Shown one piece after another: positions 1-11,528 of a stretch of 64,000 bases of DNA. The notes below the pieces were generated by a model that was not told where the DNA came from, did not search any database, and saw only the letters and a list, made by a program, of their open reading frames with translations. Both the position numbers and the translations under genes were made by a program. Each line of letters starts with the position of its first letter. Position 1 is the stretch's first letter. This stretch comes from Haberlea rhodopensis (taxonomy: Eukaryota; Streptophyta; Magnoliopsida; Lamiales; Gesneriaceae), in contig CAJQUN010000007.1 in the NCBI GenBank assembly GCA_907163345.1, forward strand, positions 2,983,206-3,047,205. The letters are read 5' to 3'.

Positions 1-58
1 TAATCATGTTACACAATTAACGCACCAAAAAGCAATTAACCATTTCGGGGATGTCACA
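1..58 (-). mobile_element. 3' LTR of element 1, partial
   Basis: These bases match 6906-6963, the outer end of the LTR at 4846-6963. The match ends in GATGTCACA, which is the complement of an LTR start TGTGACATC. Because element 1 runs on the minus strand, this is the start of its 3' LTR; the rest lies left of the window. The purine-rich tract next to it (59-76, read on the minus strand) supports the boundary. Confidence 0.9.
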
Positions 59-76
59 ATACTCCCCTACTTATAA
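59..76 (-). other. Polypurine tract of element 1
   Basis: On the minus strand this reads TAAGTAGGGGAGTATT directly before the LTR start. That is the expected place and composition for the plus-strand primer of reverse transcription. The same tract precedes the 3' LTR of element 2 at 11511-11528. Confidence 0.75.
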
Positions 77-3000
77 GATTTCGTCCTCGAAATCACATGC
101 ACCTACCCCAAAAGAAACTAAACATAAACTCATACCAGAGAATAGTTCCGGGTAGTGCTGCACCATATGCCGCTCCGTCTCCCACGTAGCCTCCTCGACA
201 CCCCTGCGATCCCACTGAACTTTGATCATCGGTATCACTTTGTTCCGAAGTCTACGGTCTGCTCTGTCCAGAATTCTAACAGGCCGTTCCACATAAGACA
301 CATCGGATTCCAACTGAACTTCGGAAGGCTGTAACACGTGAGACGGATCCGGCTCATACTTTCGCAGCATCGATACATGAAACACATCATGTATCCCAGA
401 TAAAGAAGGCGGCAAAGCCAGTCGGTAAGCTAAGGTGCCGATGCGCTGCAAGATCTCGTACGGTCCAACATACCTCGGAGACAGTTTCCCGCGCATCCCA
501 AATCGTACAACGCCTCTGAAAGGCGAGATCTTCAAAAAGACCTTATCTCCCAACTGAAATTCCAACGGTCTCCGCCGTTTATTCGCATAAGCTGCCTGTC
601 TGTCTTGGGCTGCTTTCATTTTCTGCCTTATAATCTTTATCTTCTCTTCCATTTCCCGGATTAACTCAGGCCCTCCGACTGATCTACTGTCCAAATCATC
701 CCAACATATGGGTGATCTACATCGTCAGCCATAAAGAGCTTCAAACGGAGCCATCTGAATACTTGCATGGTAGCTATTGTTATAAGAAAACTCTACCAGA
801 GGCACTGAATCTTGCCAAGAGGCGTCGAACTCCAATACGCAAGCTCTCAACATGTCCTCGAGCGTCTGAATCGTGCGCTCGGTCTGGCCATCCGTCTGAG
901 GATGATAAGCAGTGCTCAATCTGACCTCAGTTCCCAAAGCTGACTGAAGGCCTTCCCAAAAATGAGATGTGAATCGCGGATCTCGATCTGACACAATAGA
1001 AACGGGGATCCCATGCATTCTCACCACATCTCTAATATATAACTGCGCCATCCTCAAGAATGTAAAGGTCATGCTATAGGGGATAAAGTGGGCTACCTTG
1101 GTCAATCTGTCCACAATCACCCAAATAGCATCGAAGCCTGAAGCACTCCTCGGAAAATGAGTCACGAAGTCAATGGAAATGTGCTCCCACTTCCACTTCG
1201 GTATCTCCAAGCTCCTCAATTCGCCGCCAGGTCTCTGCCTCTCTGCCTTAACCTGCTGGCAGATCAGACACCTCTTCACAAAAGCGACGACATCAGACTT
1301 CATTCTCTTCCACCAAAACTGACCACGCAGATCTCTGTACATCTTCTTCCCGCCTGGGTGGATGCTAAGTCTGCTACTGTGAGCTCGCTCCAAGATTCCC
1401 TTACGCAACTCCGGCGTACTCGGAACTACCCAGCGGTTACCCAATCTCAAAGATCCGTCGTCGGCCACTCTGAACTTCGTCGGCTGACCAAGATGCACTA
1501 TAGACAACCATCTCTGAACCTCAGCATCTGATCTCTGAGCTCTCCTGATGTTCTCATAAATATCTGGCTCAGCTAATAAGGTAGAGACATACACTGGTGA
1601 TGCATCTATATCAAAATCATAGCCGAGATGGCAATAGGAGGTCATCATAGCCGACAAATGGATGACGTCCTCAGCAGAACTCCTCACTTTCCGGCTCAAG
1701 GCGTCCGCTGTCAAATTGGCTTTCCCGGGATGGTACTCTATCTCACAGTCATAGTCCTTGAGTAGGTCCATCCATCTCCTCTGTCTCATGTTCAGCTCCG
1801 CCTGAGTGAATAGAAACTTGAGGCTCTTGTGATCTGCGTATATGGTGAATGAAGTGCCATATAAGTAATGTCTCCAGATCTTCAGGGCGAAGATGATAGC
1901 CGCCAATTCCAAGTCATGAACTGGATATCTGGTCTCATGCGGCTTCAACTGCCTCGATGCATAAGCTACCACATGCTTATCTTGCATCAGAACACACCCA
2001 AGGCCCTGCAGTGATGCATCAGTATACAGAACAAATCTGGAGTTCTCCCTCGGGATCACTAACACTGGCGCCGTCGTCAACCGGTGCTTTAACTCCTGGA
2101 AGCTCTCCTCACAAGCTTCTGACCAAAAGAAAGGCACACCCTTCTGAGTCAACTGAGTCAGCGACTTGGCAATCTTCGAAAAGCCCTCGACGAAACGCCG
2201 ATAATACCCGGCCAAGCCCAGAAAACTCCGGATCTCAGGCACAGAAGTGGGGGCAGCCCACTCCATCACAGCCTCAATCTTCTTGGGGTCCACTGATATC
2301 CCGCTGCTCGAAATGACATGCCCCAGAAACACTACACTGCTCAGCCAAAACTCGCACTTACTGAGCTTAGCATACAACTGATGCTCTCTGAGAATCTGAA
2401 GCACTGCCCTCAAGTGTTTCACATGCTCTTCCTCGCTCCGGGAGTAGATAAGAATGTCGTCAATAAACACGATGACGAACTGATCAAGATACTGCTGAAA
2501 TACTCTGTTCATCAGACTCATAAAGACTGCTGGAGCATTCGTCACGCCGAACGGCATTACTAGGAACTCATAATGCCCATATCGGGTCCGGAACGCTGTC
2601 TTCTGCACATCTTCCTCTCTGACCCGAATCTGATGATACCCGGATCTCAAATCAATCTTGCTATACACCCTGGTACCTTGCAACTGATCAAACAAGTCGT
2701 CAATCCTTGGGAGAGGATACTTGTTCTTCACTGTAGCCTTATTCAGCTGCCGGTAATCGATGCACAGCCGCATCGAACCGTCCTTCTTCTTCACAAAGAG
2801 AACTGGTGCGCCCCATGGCGACACGCTCGGGCGTATATATCCCTTGTCCAAGAGATCCTGCAACATTTCTTTCAACTCTCTCAACTCAGCCGGTGCCATC
2901 CTATAAGGTGCACGAGAGATAGCGGATGTCCCTGGCAACAACTCGATCCCAAATTCAACTTCCCTGGCCGGTGGGAATCCTGGGATCTCTTCTGGGAATA

Positions 3001-4636
3001 CATCAGCGAACTCGGCCACTACTGGTACATCCTCAACTCTGAGTTCTTTACTCTTCCCAGACGTGTCCACGGTATAAATAAGATAACCCGTGTGTCCACG
3101 TTCCAACAACTGAGTCATCTTGATCGCTGAAATCAACGGAATCTTCGCACGAGAACCGTTGCCATAGAAAGTCCACTGACTGCCCAACTCAGGTCTGAAC
3201 TTCACTGTCCTCTGTCGGCAATCTACCACTGCCTGATATCTGTTCAGAACATCAATACCCAAGATGCAGTCGATGTCTGACATACCCAGCACAATCAAGT
3301 CTGATCTCAATTCGTTGCCCTCAAAATAAATGAGGCAGTCTGCCATAAACTGATCAGCAACAACATTCCTTCCAGTGGGTGTCGAGACAAGGAGAGGTGT
3401 GGGTAAAGAAGACGTGCGCATATGGTGTCTTTCCACAAAACCCACCGATACAAAAGAATGGGAGGCACCTGTATCGATCAAAATAAAAGCAGGGTACGTA
3501 AATAAATGACACGTACCGGCAATCACCTCCTCTGGGGCTGCCTGGGTCTGCTCCCTGGTCAGTGCATATACCTGCCCCTGGGGTGGTCCTACTGTCTGAC
3601 CTCCCGATGGTCGAGGCCCAAACTGCTGCCTCTGCTGCACTGTCCGATCATCAAATCTCGGCCTGTTGCCCTGATACTCTGACTGTCCTCCCCGTGTGGG
3701 GCAATACCGAGCAATGTGGCCCATCTTGCCACAGACATAACATGCAGGACACTTGTTTGAAGAATGTGGCCCTCCACAATTGTTGCACCTCGGCTCTCCC
3801 GGCCTATCCCCTTGTGAAGATCCTCTATTGGCCGACCAATTACCCTTCTTGCCATTCTGTTTCTGGCCAAAGTGTTTCTTTCCGCCATACCGCGAAGATG
3901 AAGAGGCACCACGGGGCTTAAATGGCTCGCCCCGAGGCCTCAAACTGTCACTAGTCTGCCTCTGTTGCGGTACCGGTGGTGGCATAGCGTAAGCTCCCAA
4001 TCCTAGCTTGGCAAGCTCCGCTCTTGTGAGAGCGTCATCAAAAGAAGTTGGGTTATTAGTGATAACCCGGTCATAGAGCTCCGGTCGCAATCCCTTCATA
4101 AAGTTCCTCATCTTTGCGTGTCCACTGGTGGCAATGTGGGGGACGTACCTCAGCAACGATGAGTACCGTGTGGCATAGTCTGCCACTGTCATGTTCCCCT
4201 GCCTCAGACTTGTAAACTCGTCCTCCTTTGTCTGTCTTGCTGCAGCGGAGAAGTATCGGTTCAGAAACCTAGTCCTGAAGAGCGTCCAGTCAATCACAGC
4301 ACCCAGTGCTCTCATTTCCATTACTGTGCTCCTCCACCACATCAGAGGTTTCTTGGCTAATTGAAACTCCGCTAGCCTCAGCCAAGCTGTCACAGCACAA
4401 GGAGCCGATACGAAGATCTGCTCAAGTCTTTCCAACCACTCTTCAGCCTCTTCTCCGGACTCTGTCCCCTCAAACCGGGGCGGATGATAAGAGAGAAATT
4501 GTGTCAAGCTAATCTCACCCGGTAGCAGCAACTGAACCACTGGTTCCATTCCTACAGCCGGTGGAGGTAGAGGGTTTGTCTGTCCAATACTAGCATTCAT
4601 GCTCCCCATATCACCGACTTCCTCATTAGCAGCCAT
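71..4636 (-). pseudogene. Ty3/gypsy Tekay-like chromovirus gag-pol, one in-frame stop
   Basis: This is one long reading frame for a gag-pol polyprotein. The start is placed at MAANEEVGD (4636), the start shared with the elements at 41474 and 44032. In order it shows a gag capsid region, a CCHC zinc knuckle (CYVCGKMGHIARYC, near residue 300), an aspartic protease (LIDTGASHSFV, near 390), reverse transcriptase with FIDD (near 730), RNase H (YTDAS, near 870), an integrase HHCC finger and catalytic core (near 1085-1300), and a C-terminal chromodomain-like part (VEEATWETERHM). A TGA at 722-724 interrupts the conserved ALYG(R)RCRSP of integrase where relatives have arginine, consistent with one C-to-T change. 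The rest is open, so the copy is recent but probably not autonomous. It is nested in the gag of element 2. Confidence 0.93.
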
Positions 4637-4829
4637 GCTGTAACACAAATGTTAACAACAATTCCAAAGCAATACATGTTATACTGTTAGATAACAGGAG
4701 TGATATAAGCATGTTAGTATAACAAGATATACAAAATATGCACCACATGCATAACCATGCTTCAAATGTAAGCACCTAGCCAACCATGCTAAGGCTACCC
4801 TTCACTCGTTCCCGGGTTCTCTAACCACT

Positions 4830-4841
4830 GCTCTGATACCA
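4830..4841 (-). other. Primer binding site of element 1 (initiator Met tRNA)
   Basis: The minus strand reads TGGTATCAGAGC, complementary to the 3' end of plant initiator methionine tRNA. It starts four bases inside the 5' LTR end at 4846, the usual place for first-strand priming. Confidence 0.88.
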
Positions 4842-4845
4842 CTAA

Positions 4846-6963
4846 TGTAAGGACCCTAATCCTTAAGTGCGGAAACAAGGCATAATAGAGCTAATATAAT
4901 GATCAGAGTGAGAAAAGAACATGTTGAGTCTATGAGCTTAAGCATTACATGCCATAATAATAAGGACTTCCAAAAAGAATGGATTAATTACATTCCTCAT
5001 CAATGAATGCTATCAACTAGTTTTACACTACTCCTAGAGTAGACACTAGACAAAATAATCCTGTCCTTTAATCCTCAAAAGAATGCTTCACAAGCTCACC
5101 ACCTCAACCCGTTCAAAGCTTGCTATCATGCCAAAAAGGTACCTACAAGGACAACCCCCAAACATGAGCAATAATAATCATTCATATTCAACACAATATG
5201 AAGATAAAGCATAAATGCATAATCAATATAAAACACTTCCTGTTTTCCCATGCATTTCAAACGCTTCCCGTTTGGTTGTCCCTGTACCATAACTCATGAG
5301 TATAATCAACAGATTATTTTTAATGGCCAAAACATGTCATGACATCATATACCATCTCAACAGTACCAAATATTGGTCACCATTCCCTAGTCTGTCCATC
5401 ACAGTGTATTTTAATGCCCCTCTCTTATTTTCATATGGGCGGCATAGGATAACCTCGCTTCAATGGACATGCGGTACTCCCACCCCTCGCTTCACAGAGA
5501 GCGGCAAATACCCTTTCCTCGCCCCATATGACAACCACGCTCAAATGTGACATGCGGCGCTCCCACCCCTCGCTTCACATTTAGCGGAACCAAAACAAAA
5601 AGCGGCAAGCATTAAAATCATCAAAGGATGACCACGACTCATGGGATGTGCATCCAATAATCATAATATGCATCTATCATCAATATGCATCAATTACCAT
5701 GTATATGCATCCACAATGCAATACCACATATGGCATAAATCAACATGTATATGCATCCACAATGCAATACCACATATATACCCGCATCCACAATGCATAA
5801 TCAATGAGTATATAAAATACATGTTACCGTTGGGTGCCCGTACGTCCACTACGTACCTTTCCAAAATGTAGGATATGGTAGGACTTCAATGCCTTGGCTG
5901 TGTTGCCACCTGGGTTGGTTCTACATATTCACAAATACCAATATTAGAACCCAATAATAGTCCAATACCAAAAATCCCACAAAAAAAATCCAAAAATACA
6001 AAATTTTGGCCTTCGCGATCGATCGCCCATCACGGCGATCGCCCATCACGGCGATCGATCGCCAAACCCTACTGCCCGAGTACCAAATTTTGCACCCTTC
6101 GGCGATCGATCGCCACCCCTGGCGCGATCGATCGCCAGACCCGCCGATCGATCGCCCAAGAGTGGCGATCGATCGCCAAAGGCTTGAAAAGCTTACTGCC
6201 TGGGCGCGATCGATCGCCGACCACTGTTACCCGAAAATCCTCCATTTTTGCACCTCTAAACCATTCCAACCCATTCCAACTCTTAACCATCAAACCAACA
6301 ACTCAAATAACAACATAAACTTCCAAAATACACCTTAAAACAACCATAAATCCAACCATTAACCAAACCTACAACAACCCAACAAAACCCATTTTAAAAC
6401 CATTCAAAATCAAACCAAACTCAAACAAAACCTTACAAAATTAAAGCATGAGGTACCCATACCTCTTGGGGATCTCAAATCACCCAATATGCTCCACAAA
6501 TCAAGATTTTTGAAAGGTTTCTCCTCAACCCTAGGCTTGAGCTCGAAAATTGGGAGGGGAAGGGTTTGTGGATTTGATTTTGGTAAAGTAAGAGTGAGGT
6601 TGAAAGAGTGGGGTTGGGTATTAAAATGTGAGTTTATTAAAATGATACCAAAAGAATTTCCATGGTGTATAAAACACCCCAACATGATATTTTTCAAAGC
6701 ATTTACTCAAAATGCACCATAATATCAATTAACACATGATTTCTAATAAATTGCTAACCAAGGCAAATAATCATGCTTCCAATAATATTTACCCAACATG
6801 CACCACATGCACCCTAAAATGCAATCCCGGGTCACCCTACCCACATGACCATGCATTTCTACATAAGGTAAATAAATCCCAACACATAATCAATTACCAC
6901 ATAATTAATCATGTTACACAATTAACGCACCAAAAAGCAATTAACCATTTCGGGGATGTCACA
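4846..6963 (-). mobile_element. 5' LTR of element 1 (2118 bp)
   Basis: On the plus strand it opens with TGTAAGGACC and ends GATGTCACA, so the boundaries are TG...CA with the binding site outside 4846. It contains the shared modules of this LTR group: a CTACTC-TAG-GAGTAG inverted repeat (near 5030), two ACAAGGGACAACC-like motifs (5150 and 5280), AGCGG/CTCGC motifs (5440-5610), a GTACGT inverted repeat (5837-5857) and the CGATCGATCG array. Immediately outside 6963 the gag of element 2 begins in mid-gene. Confidence 0.9.
6016..6216 (-). repeat. CGATCGATCG palindrome array in LTR of element 1
   Basis: Seven exact copies of the 10-bp palindrome start at 6016, 6052, 6103, 6125, 6145, 6166 and 6207, and a shortened one lies at 6036. 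The middle four are 20-22 bp apart. A 16-bp local duplication (6026-6060) disturbs the left pair, and the partner expected near 6228 has decayed. ACTGCC occurs in the two longer spacers (near 6071 and 6195). Confidence 0.9.
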
Positions 6964-9900
6964 TGGGTTATATTGGGAGCGTGAATGCTAGCATCGGACA
7001 GGCAAATCCTTTACCCCCACCTGTTGTGGGCATGGAACCGGTTGCTCAATTACTGTTAACAGGGGAGCTTAGCCTGACTCAATTTCTGACCTTCCACCCA
7101 CCCATGTTTGAAGGAACAGAGACAGGAGAAGAGGCCGAAGAGTGGCTGGAGAGACTAGAACAGATTTTTGTATCTGCGCCGTGTGCTAGGACGGCTTGGT
7201 TAAGACTGGCAGAATTCCAACTGGCAAAGAAGTATTCCATGTGGTGGAAGACGACTGTAATGGAATTGAGGGCACAAGGCATGGTAATCGACTGGACTTT
7301 ATTTCGGACTCGGTTTCTAAACCGATACTTCTCTGCCGCGGCTAGGCATACTAAGGAGGATGAATTTACGAATCTGAAGCAAGGGAACCTGACAGTTTTG
7401 GACTATGCCATGCACTACTCGTCCTTATTGAGGTATGTTCCACACATTGCTACAAATGGACATGCCAAGATGAGGCACTTTCTGAAGGGGCTGCGACCGA
7501 AATTATTTGATCGGGTCATTTCTAACAACCCGACATCTTTTGATGATGCACTGGTTAGAGCAGAATTAGCAGAGATAGGGGTGAGTGCTTATCCTGAGGC
7601 CATACCCTCACCCGCTCCATCACAAAGATCAGCATCTGAAAATCTGAGGCCCCGAAGAGGATCTTTTAAGTCGCGGGGGACTTCTTCTTCTTCTCGGTTT
7701 AGCGGAAGGCGGCCGAAGGGCCGAAAGCAAGGGGATCGGAGGAGTGGTGCATCTACTTATGGGGGACCGGCTCAAGCTAGTAGAGCTGGAGATGTCAAGT
7801 GCCACTTTTGTGGAGGGCCACATTTGATGCGAGATTGGTCTGCGTGCTACATTTGTGGCATGTCGGGCCACATTGCTCGGCGTTGCCCCAACCGAGAAGG
7901 ACAAACGGATCTCAGGGAAGGTCGAGGGAGGTTTTTTAGTGGTACAGTGCAGCAGAGGCCACCGATGGTGCCTCGTCAGATGGGAGGACAGGCGATGGGG
8001 CCACCTCAGGGACAGGTCTATGCATTGACCAGGGAGCAGGCCGATGCAGTTCCAGAGGAGGTTATAGCTGGTACGTGCCTATTATTTACATATTCCGCCT
8101 TTATTTTGATAGACACGGGTGCTTCGCACTCCTTCGTGTCTGCGGACTTTGTGGCGAGACATCATATATGCACGTCTCCGTTACCCACGTCTCTTTTGGT
8201 CTCGACACCCACCGGAAAGAGAGTTGTTGCTGATCAGTTTCTGATGGACTGCCTCATTTATTTTGAGGGCAATGAGATAAAGGCAGACTTGATTGTTTTG
8301 GGTATGTCAGATTTCGACTGCATTGTGGGCATCGACATTCTGAACAGATATCAGGCAGTGGTGGATTGTCGACAGAGGACAGTACGGTTCATATCTCATT
8401 TGGGAGTTCAGTGGATTTTCTACGGCAACGGTTCTCGTGCGAAGATTCCGTTGATTTCGGCAATTAAAATGTCCCAATTGTTGGAGCGTGGACACACGGG
8501 ATATCTCATCTATGCTGTGGATATGTTGGGAAAGAGCAAAGAGTTAAGAGTTGAGGATATACCAGTGGTAGCGGAATTTGCTGATGTGTTCCCGGAGGAG
8601 ATTCCAGGATTCCCACCGGCTAGGGAAGTCGAGTTTGGGATTGAGTTATTACCGGGGACATCCGCTATTTCTCGTGCCTCTTATCGAATGGCACCGGCAT
8701 AGCTGAGAGAATTGAAGGAGCAGTTGCAGGAGCTCCTTGATAAAGGGTATATACGCCCTAGCGTTTCGCCTTGGGGCGCACCAGTTCTTTTTGTGAAAAA
8801 GAAAGATGGCTCGATGCGTTTGTGCATCGATTACCGGCAACTGAATAAGGCCACGGTGAAGAACAAGTATCCTCTCCCGAGGATTGATGATTTATTTGAT
8901 CAGTTGCAGGGCACGAAGCTGTATAGTAAGATTGATTTGAGATCCGGGTACCACCAGATACGGGTCAGGGAGGAGGATGTGCAAAAGACAGCATTTAGGA
9001 CTCGGTATGGGCACTACGAATTCTTGGTAATGCCGTTCGGTGTGACGAACGCCCCGGCTGTCTTTATGAGCTTGATGAATCGGGTGTTCCAACCCTATCT
9101 GGATCAGTTCGTCATTGTGTTTATTGACGATATACTCATCTACTCCCGAAGCGAGGAAGAGCATGTGAGACATTTGAGGACAGTGCTCCAGATCCTCAGA
9201 GATCACCATTTATATGCCAAACTCAGTAAGTGTGAGTTTTGGTTGAGCAGTGTGGTATTTCTGGGGCATGTCATAGCTAGCAGTGGGATTTCAGTGGACC
9301 CCAGGAAGATTGAGGCGGTGATGGAGTGGGCTGCACCCACTTCTGTGCCCGAGATTCGGAGTTTTCTTGGTTTGGCTGGCTATTACCGACGCTTTGTCGA
9401 GGGTTTTTCTAAGATTGCTAAGCCACTGACTCAATTGACTCAAAAGGGAGTGCCCTTCTTTTGGTCTGATGCTTGCGAGGAGAGTTTCCAAGAGTTGAAG
9501 CACCGATTGACGACGGCAGCGGTATTGGTGATTCCTACGGAGAACAAGAGGTTTGTTCTATATACTGACGCATCACTTCAGGGCTTGGGATGTGTATTGA
9601 TGCAAGATAAGCACGTGGTAGCTTATGCATCTAGGCAGTTGAAGCCGCATGAGGCTAGATACCCGGTCCATGATTTGGAGTTGGCGGCTATTATCTTTGC
9701 CCTGAAGATTTGGAGGCACTATTTGTATGGTACATCTTTCACCATATACACGGATCATAAGAGCCTGAAATTCTTGTTTCATCAGGCAGAGTTAAATATG
9801 CGACAGAGAAGGTGGATGGATCTACTCAAATACTATGACTGTGAGATAGAGTACCATCCGGGGACAGCCAACTTGACAGCAGACGCCTTGAGTCGGAAGG

Positions 9901-11515
9901 TGAAGAACATTGCTGAGGATGTCATGCATTTGTCGGCTATGATGACTTCTTGTTGCCATCTGGGCTATGACTTCGATGTGGACGCATCGCCGGTTTGGGT
10001 ATCGACTTTATTGGCTGAGCCAGATATCTATGAGAACATCAGGATAGCTCAGAGGACAGATGATGAGGTTCAGAGATGGATATCATTATCACTTCAGGGT
10101 CAGCCATCAAAGTTCAGAGTGGCTGAGGATGGTTCTTTGAGACTCGGTAACAGATGGGTAGTTCCAGGTACACCGGAGTTGCGTAGAGGAATCTTGGAGA
10201 GAGCTCATAGTAGCCGATTTAGTATCCACCCAGGAGGGAGGAAGATGTATAAGGACTTATGTGATCAGTTCTGGTGGAAGCAGATGAAACGTGATGTGAT
10301 CGCTTTTGTCTAGAGGTGTTTGATCTGTCAGCAAGTTAAGGCAGAGAGGCAGAGACCCGGTGGCTAAATGAGGAGCTTAGAGATACCGGAGTTGAAGTGG
10401 GAACACATATCTATGGACTTTGTGACCCACTTGCCGAGGACTACTTCAGGTTGTGATGCCATTTGGGTGATCATCGACAGGCTGACGAAGGTAGCTCACT
10501 TCATCCCCTACAGTATGACGTACACATATTTGAGGATGACTCAGTTATATGTCCGGGACATAGTGAGACTGCATGGGATTCCAGTGTCTATTGTGTCTGA
10601 CAGAGATCCGCGGTTCACATCTCATTTCTGGGGAGGTTTACAGTCAGCTTTGGGCACTGAGGTAAGATTGAGTACAGCTTATCATCCCCAGACGGATGGT
10701 CAGACTGAGCGCACTATACAGACACTCGAGGACATGCTATGGCCGTGTGTACTAGAATTTGATGCCTCATGGCAAGATTCTTTGGCCTTGGTAGAGTTTT
10801 CATACAACAACAGCTATCAGGCGAGTATTCAAATGGCTCCGTTTGAGGCTTTGTATGGTAGGCGTTGTAGGTCACCATCATACTGGGATGACTTGACCAG
10901 TAAAGCAGTGGGAGGACCCGAACTGATTCGGGATATGGAGGATAAGATAAAGATTATCCGTCAGAAAATGAAGGCAGCCCAGGACAGGCAGGCAACCTAT
11001 GCAAATAAACGGCAGAGACCGTTGGAGTTTCAGATGGGAGATAGAGTCTTTCTGAAGATCTCACCCTTCAGGGGTGTGGTTCGGTTCGGTATGTGTGGTA
11101 AATTGTCTCCGAGGTACGTGGGACCGTATGAAATTTTACAGCGCATTGGTACCTTGGCTTACCGTTTGGCTCTACCACCGTCGTTGTCCGGTATTCACGA
11201 CGTGTTTCATGTATCTATGCTGCGGAAGTATGAGCCGGATCCGTCGCATGTGTTGCAGCCTTCTGAGGTTCAGTTAGATTCTGATATATCCTATGAGGAA
11301 TGGCCAGTCAGGATTTTGGATAGGGCTGATCGCAGACTCCGGAATAAAGTGATACGGATGATCAAGGTTCAGTGGGATCGCAGGGGTGTCGAGGAGGCCA
11401 CGTGGGAGATGGAGCGGCACATGATGCAGCTACCCGGAGTTATTTTCTGGTATGTAATTTATGTTTGGTTTCGATTTTGGGTAAGTGCATGCGATTTCGG
11501 GGTCGAAATCCTATA
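6964..11515 (+). pseudogene. Ty3/gypsy Tekay-like gag-pol of element 2, three stops
   Basis: One frame carries the whole polyprotein from early gag to the chromodomain. It is broken by TAG at 8700-8702 (in the MAPAELRE stretch before reverse transcriptase), TAG at 10311-10313 (integrase finger) and TAA at 10365-10367. Gag, a zinc knuckle with one lost ligand (CHFCGGPHLMRDW then CYICGMSGHIARRC), protease LIDTGASHSFV, reverse transcriptase FIDD, RNase H YTDAS and an integrase core with TAYHPQTDGQTER are readable. The last residues differ from element 1 through a small deletion near 11426. The reading begins about ten codons into gag, exactly at the end of element 1. Insertion of element 1, not deletion, therefore removed the start from view. 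Confidence 0.92.
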
Positions 11516-11528
11516 AGTAGGGGAGTAT
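11511..11528 (+). other. Polypurine tract of element 2
   Basis: TATAAGTAGGGGAGTAT lies immediately before the TGTGATATCC start of the 3' LTR. It follows a TTTCGGGGTCGAAAT inverted repeat like the one upstream of the other polypurine tracts here. Confidence 0.75.

Noticed and set aside
1157..2563. Several plus-strand open frames across element 1
   Set aside because: They are antisense to a well-conserved gag-pol frame and show no protein family.
6006..6338. Arginine/serine-rich open frames with repeated DRSP or IDRH
   Set aside because: Translations of the CGATCGATCG array in LTRs, seen in every copy and in several frames.
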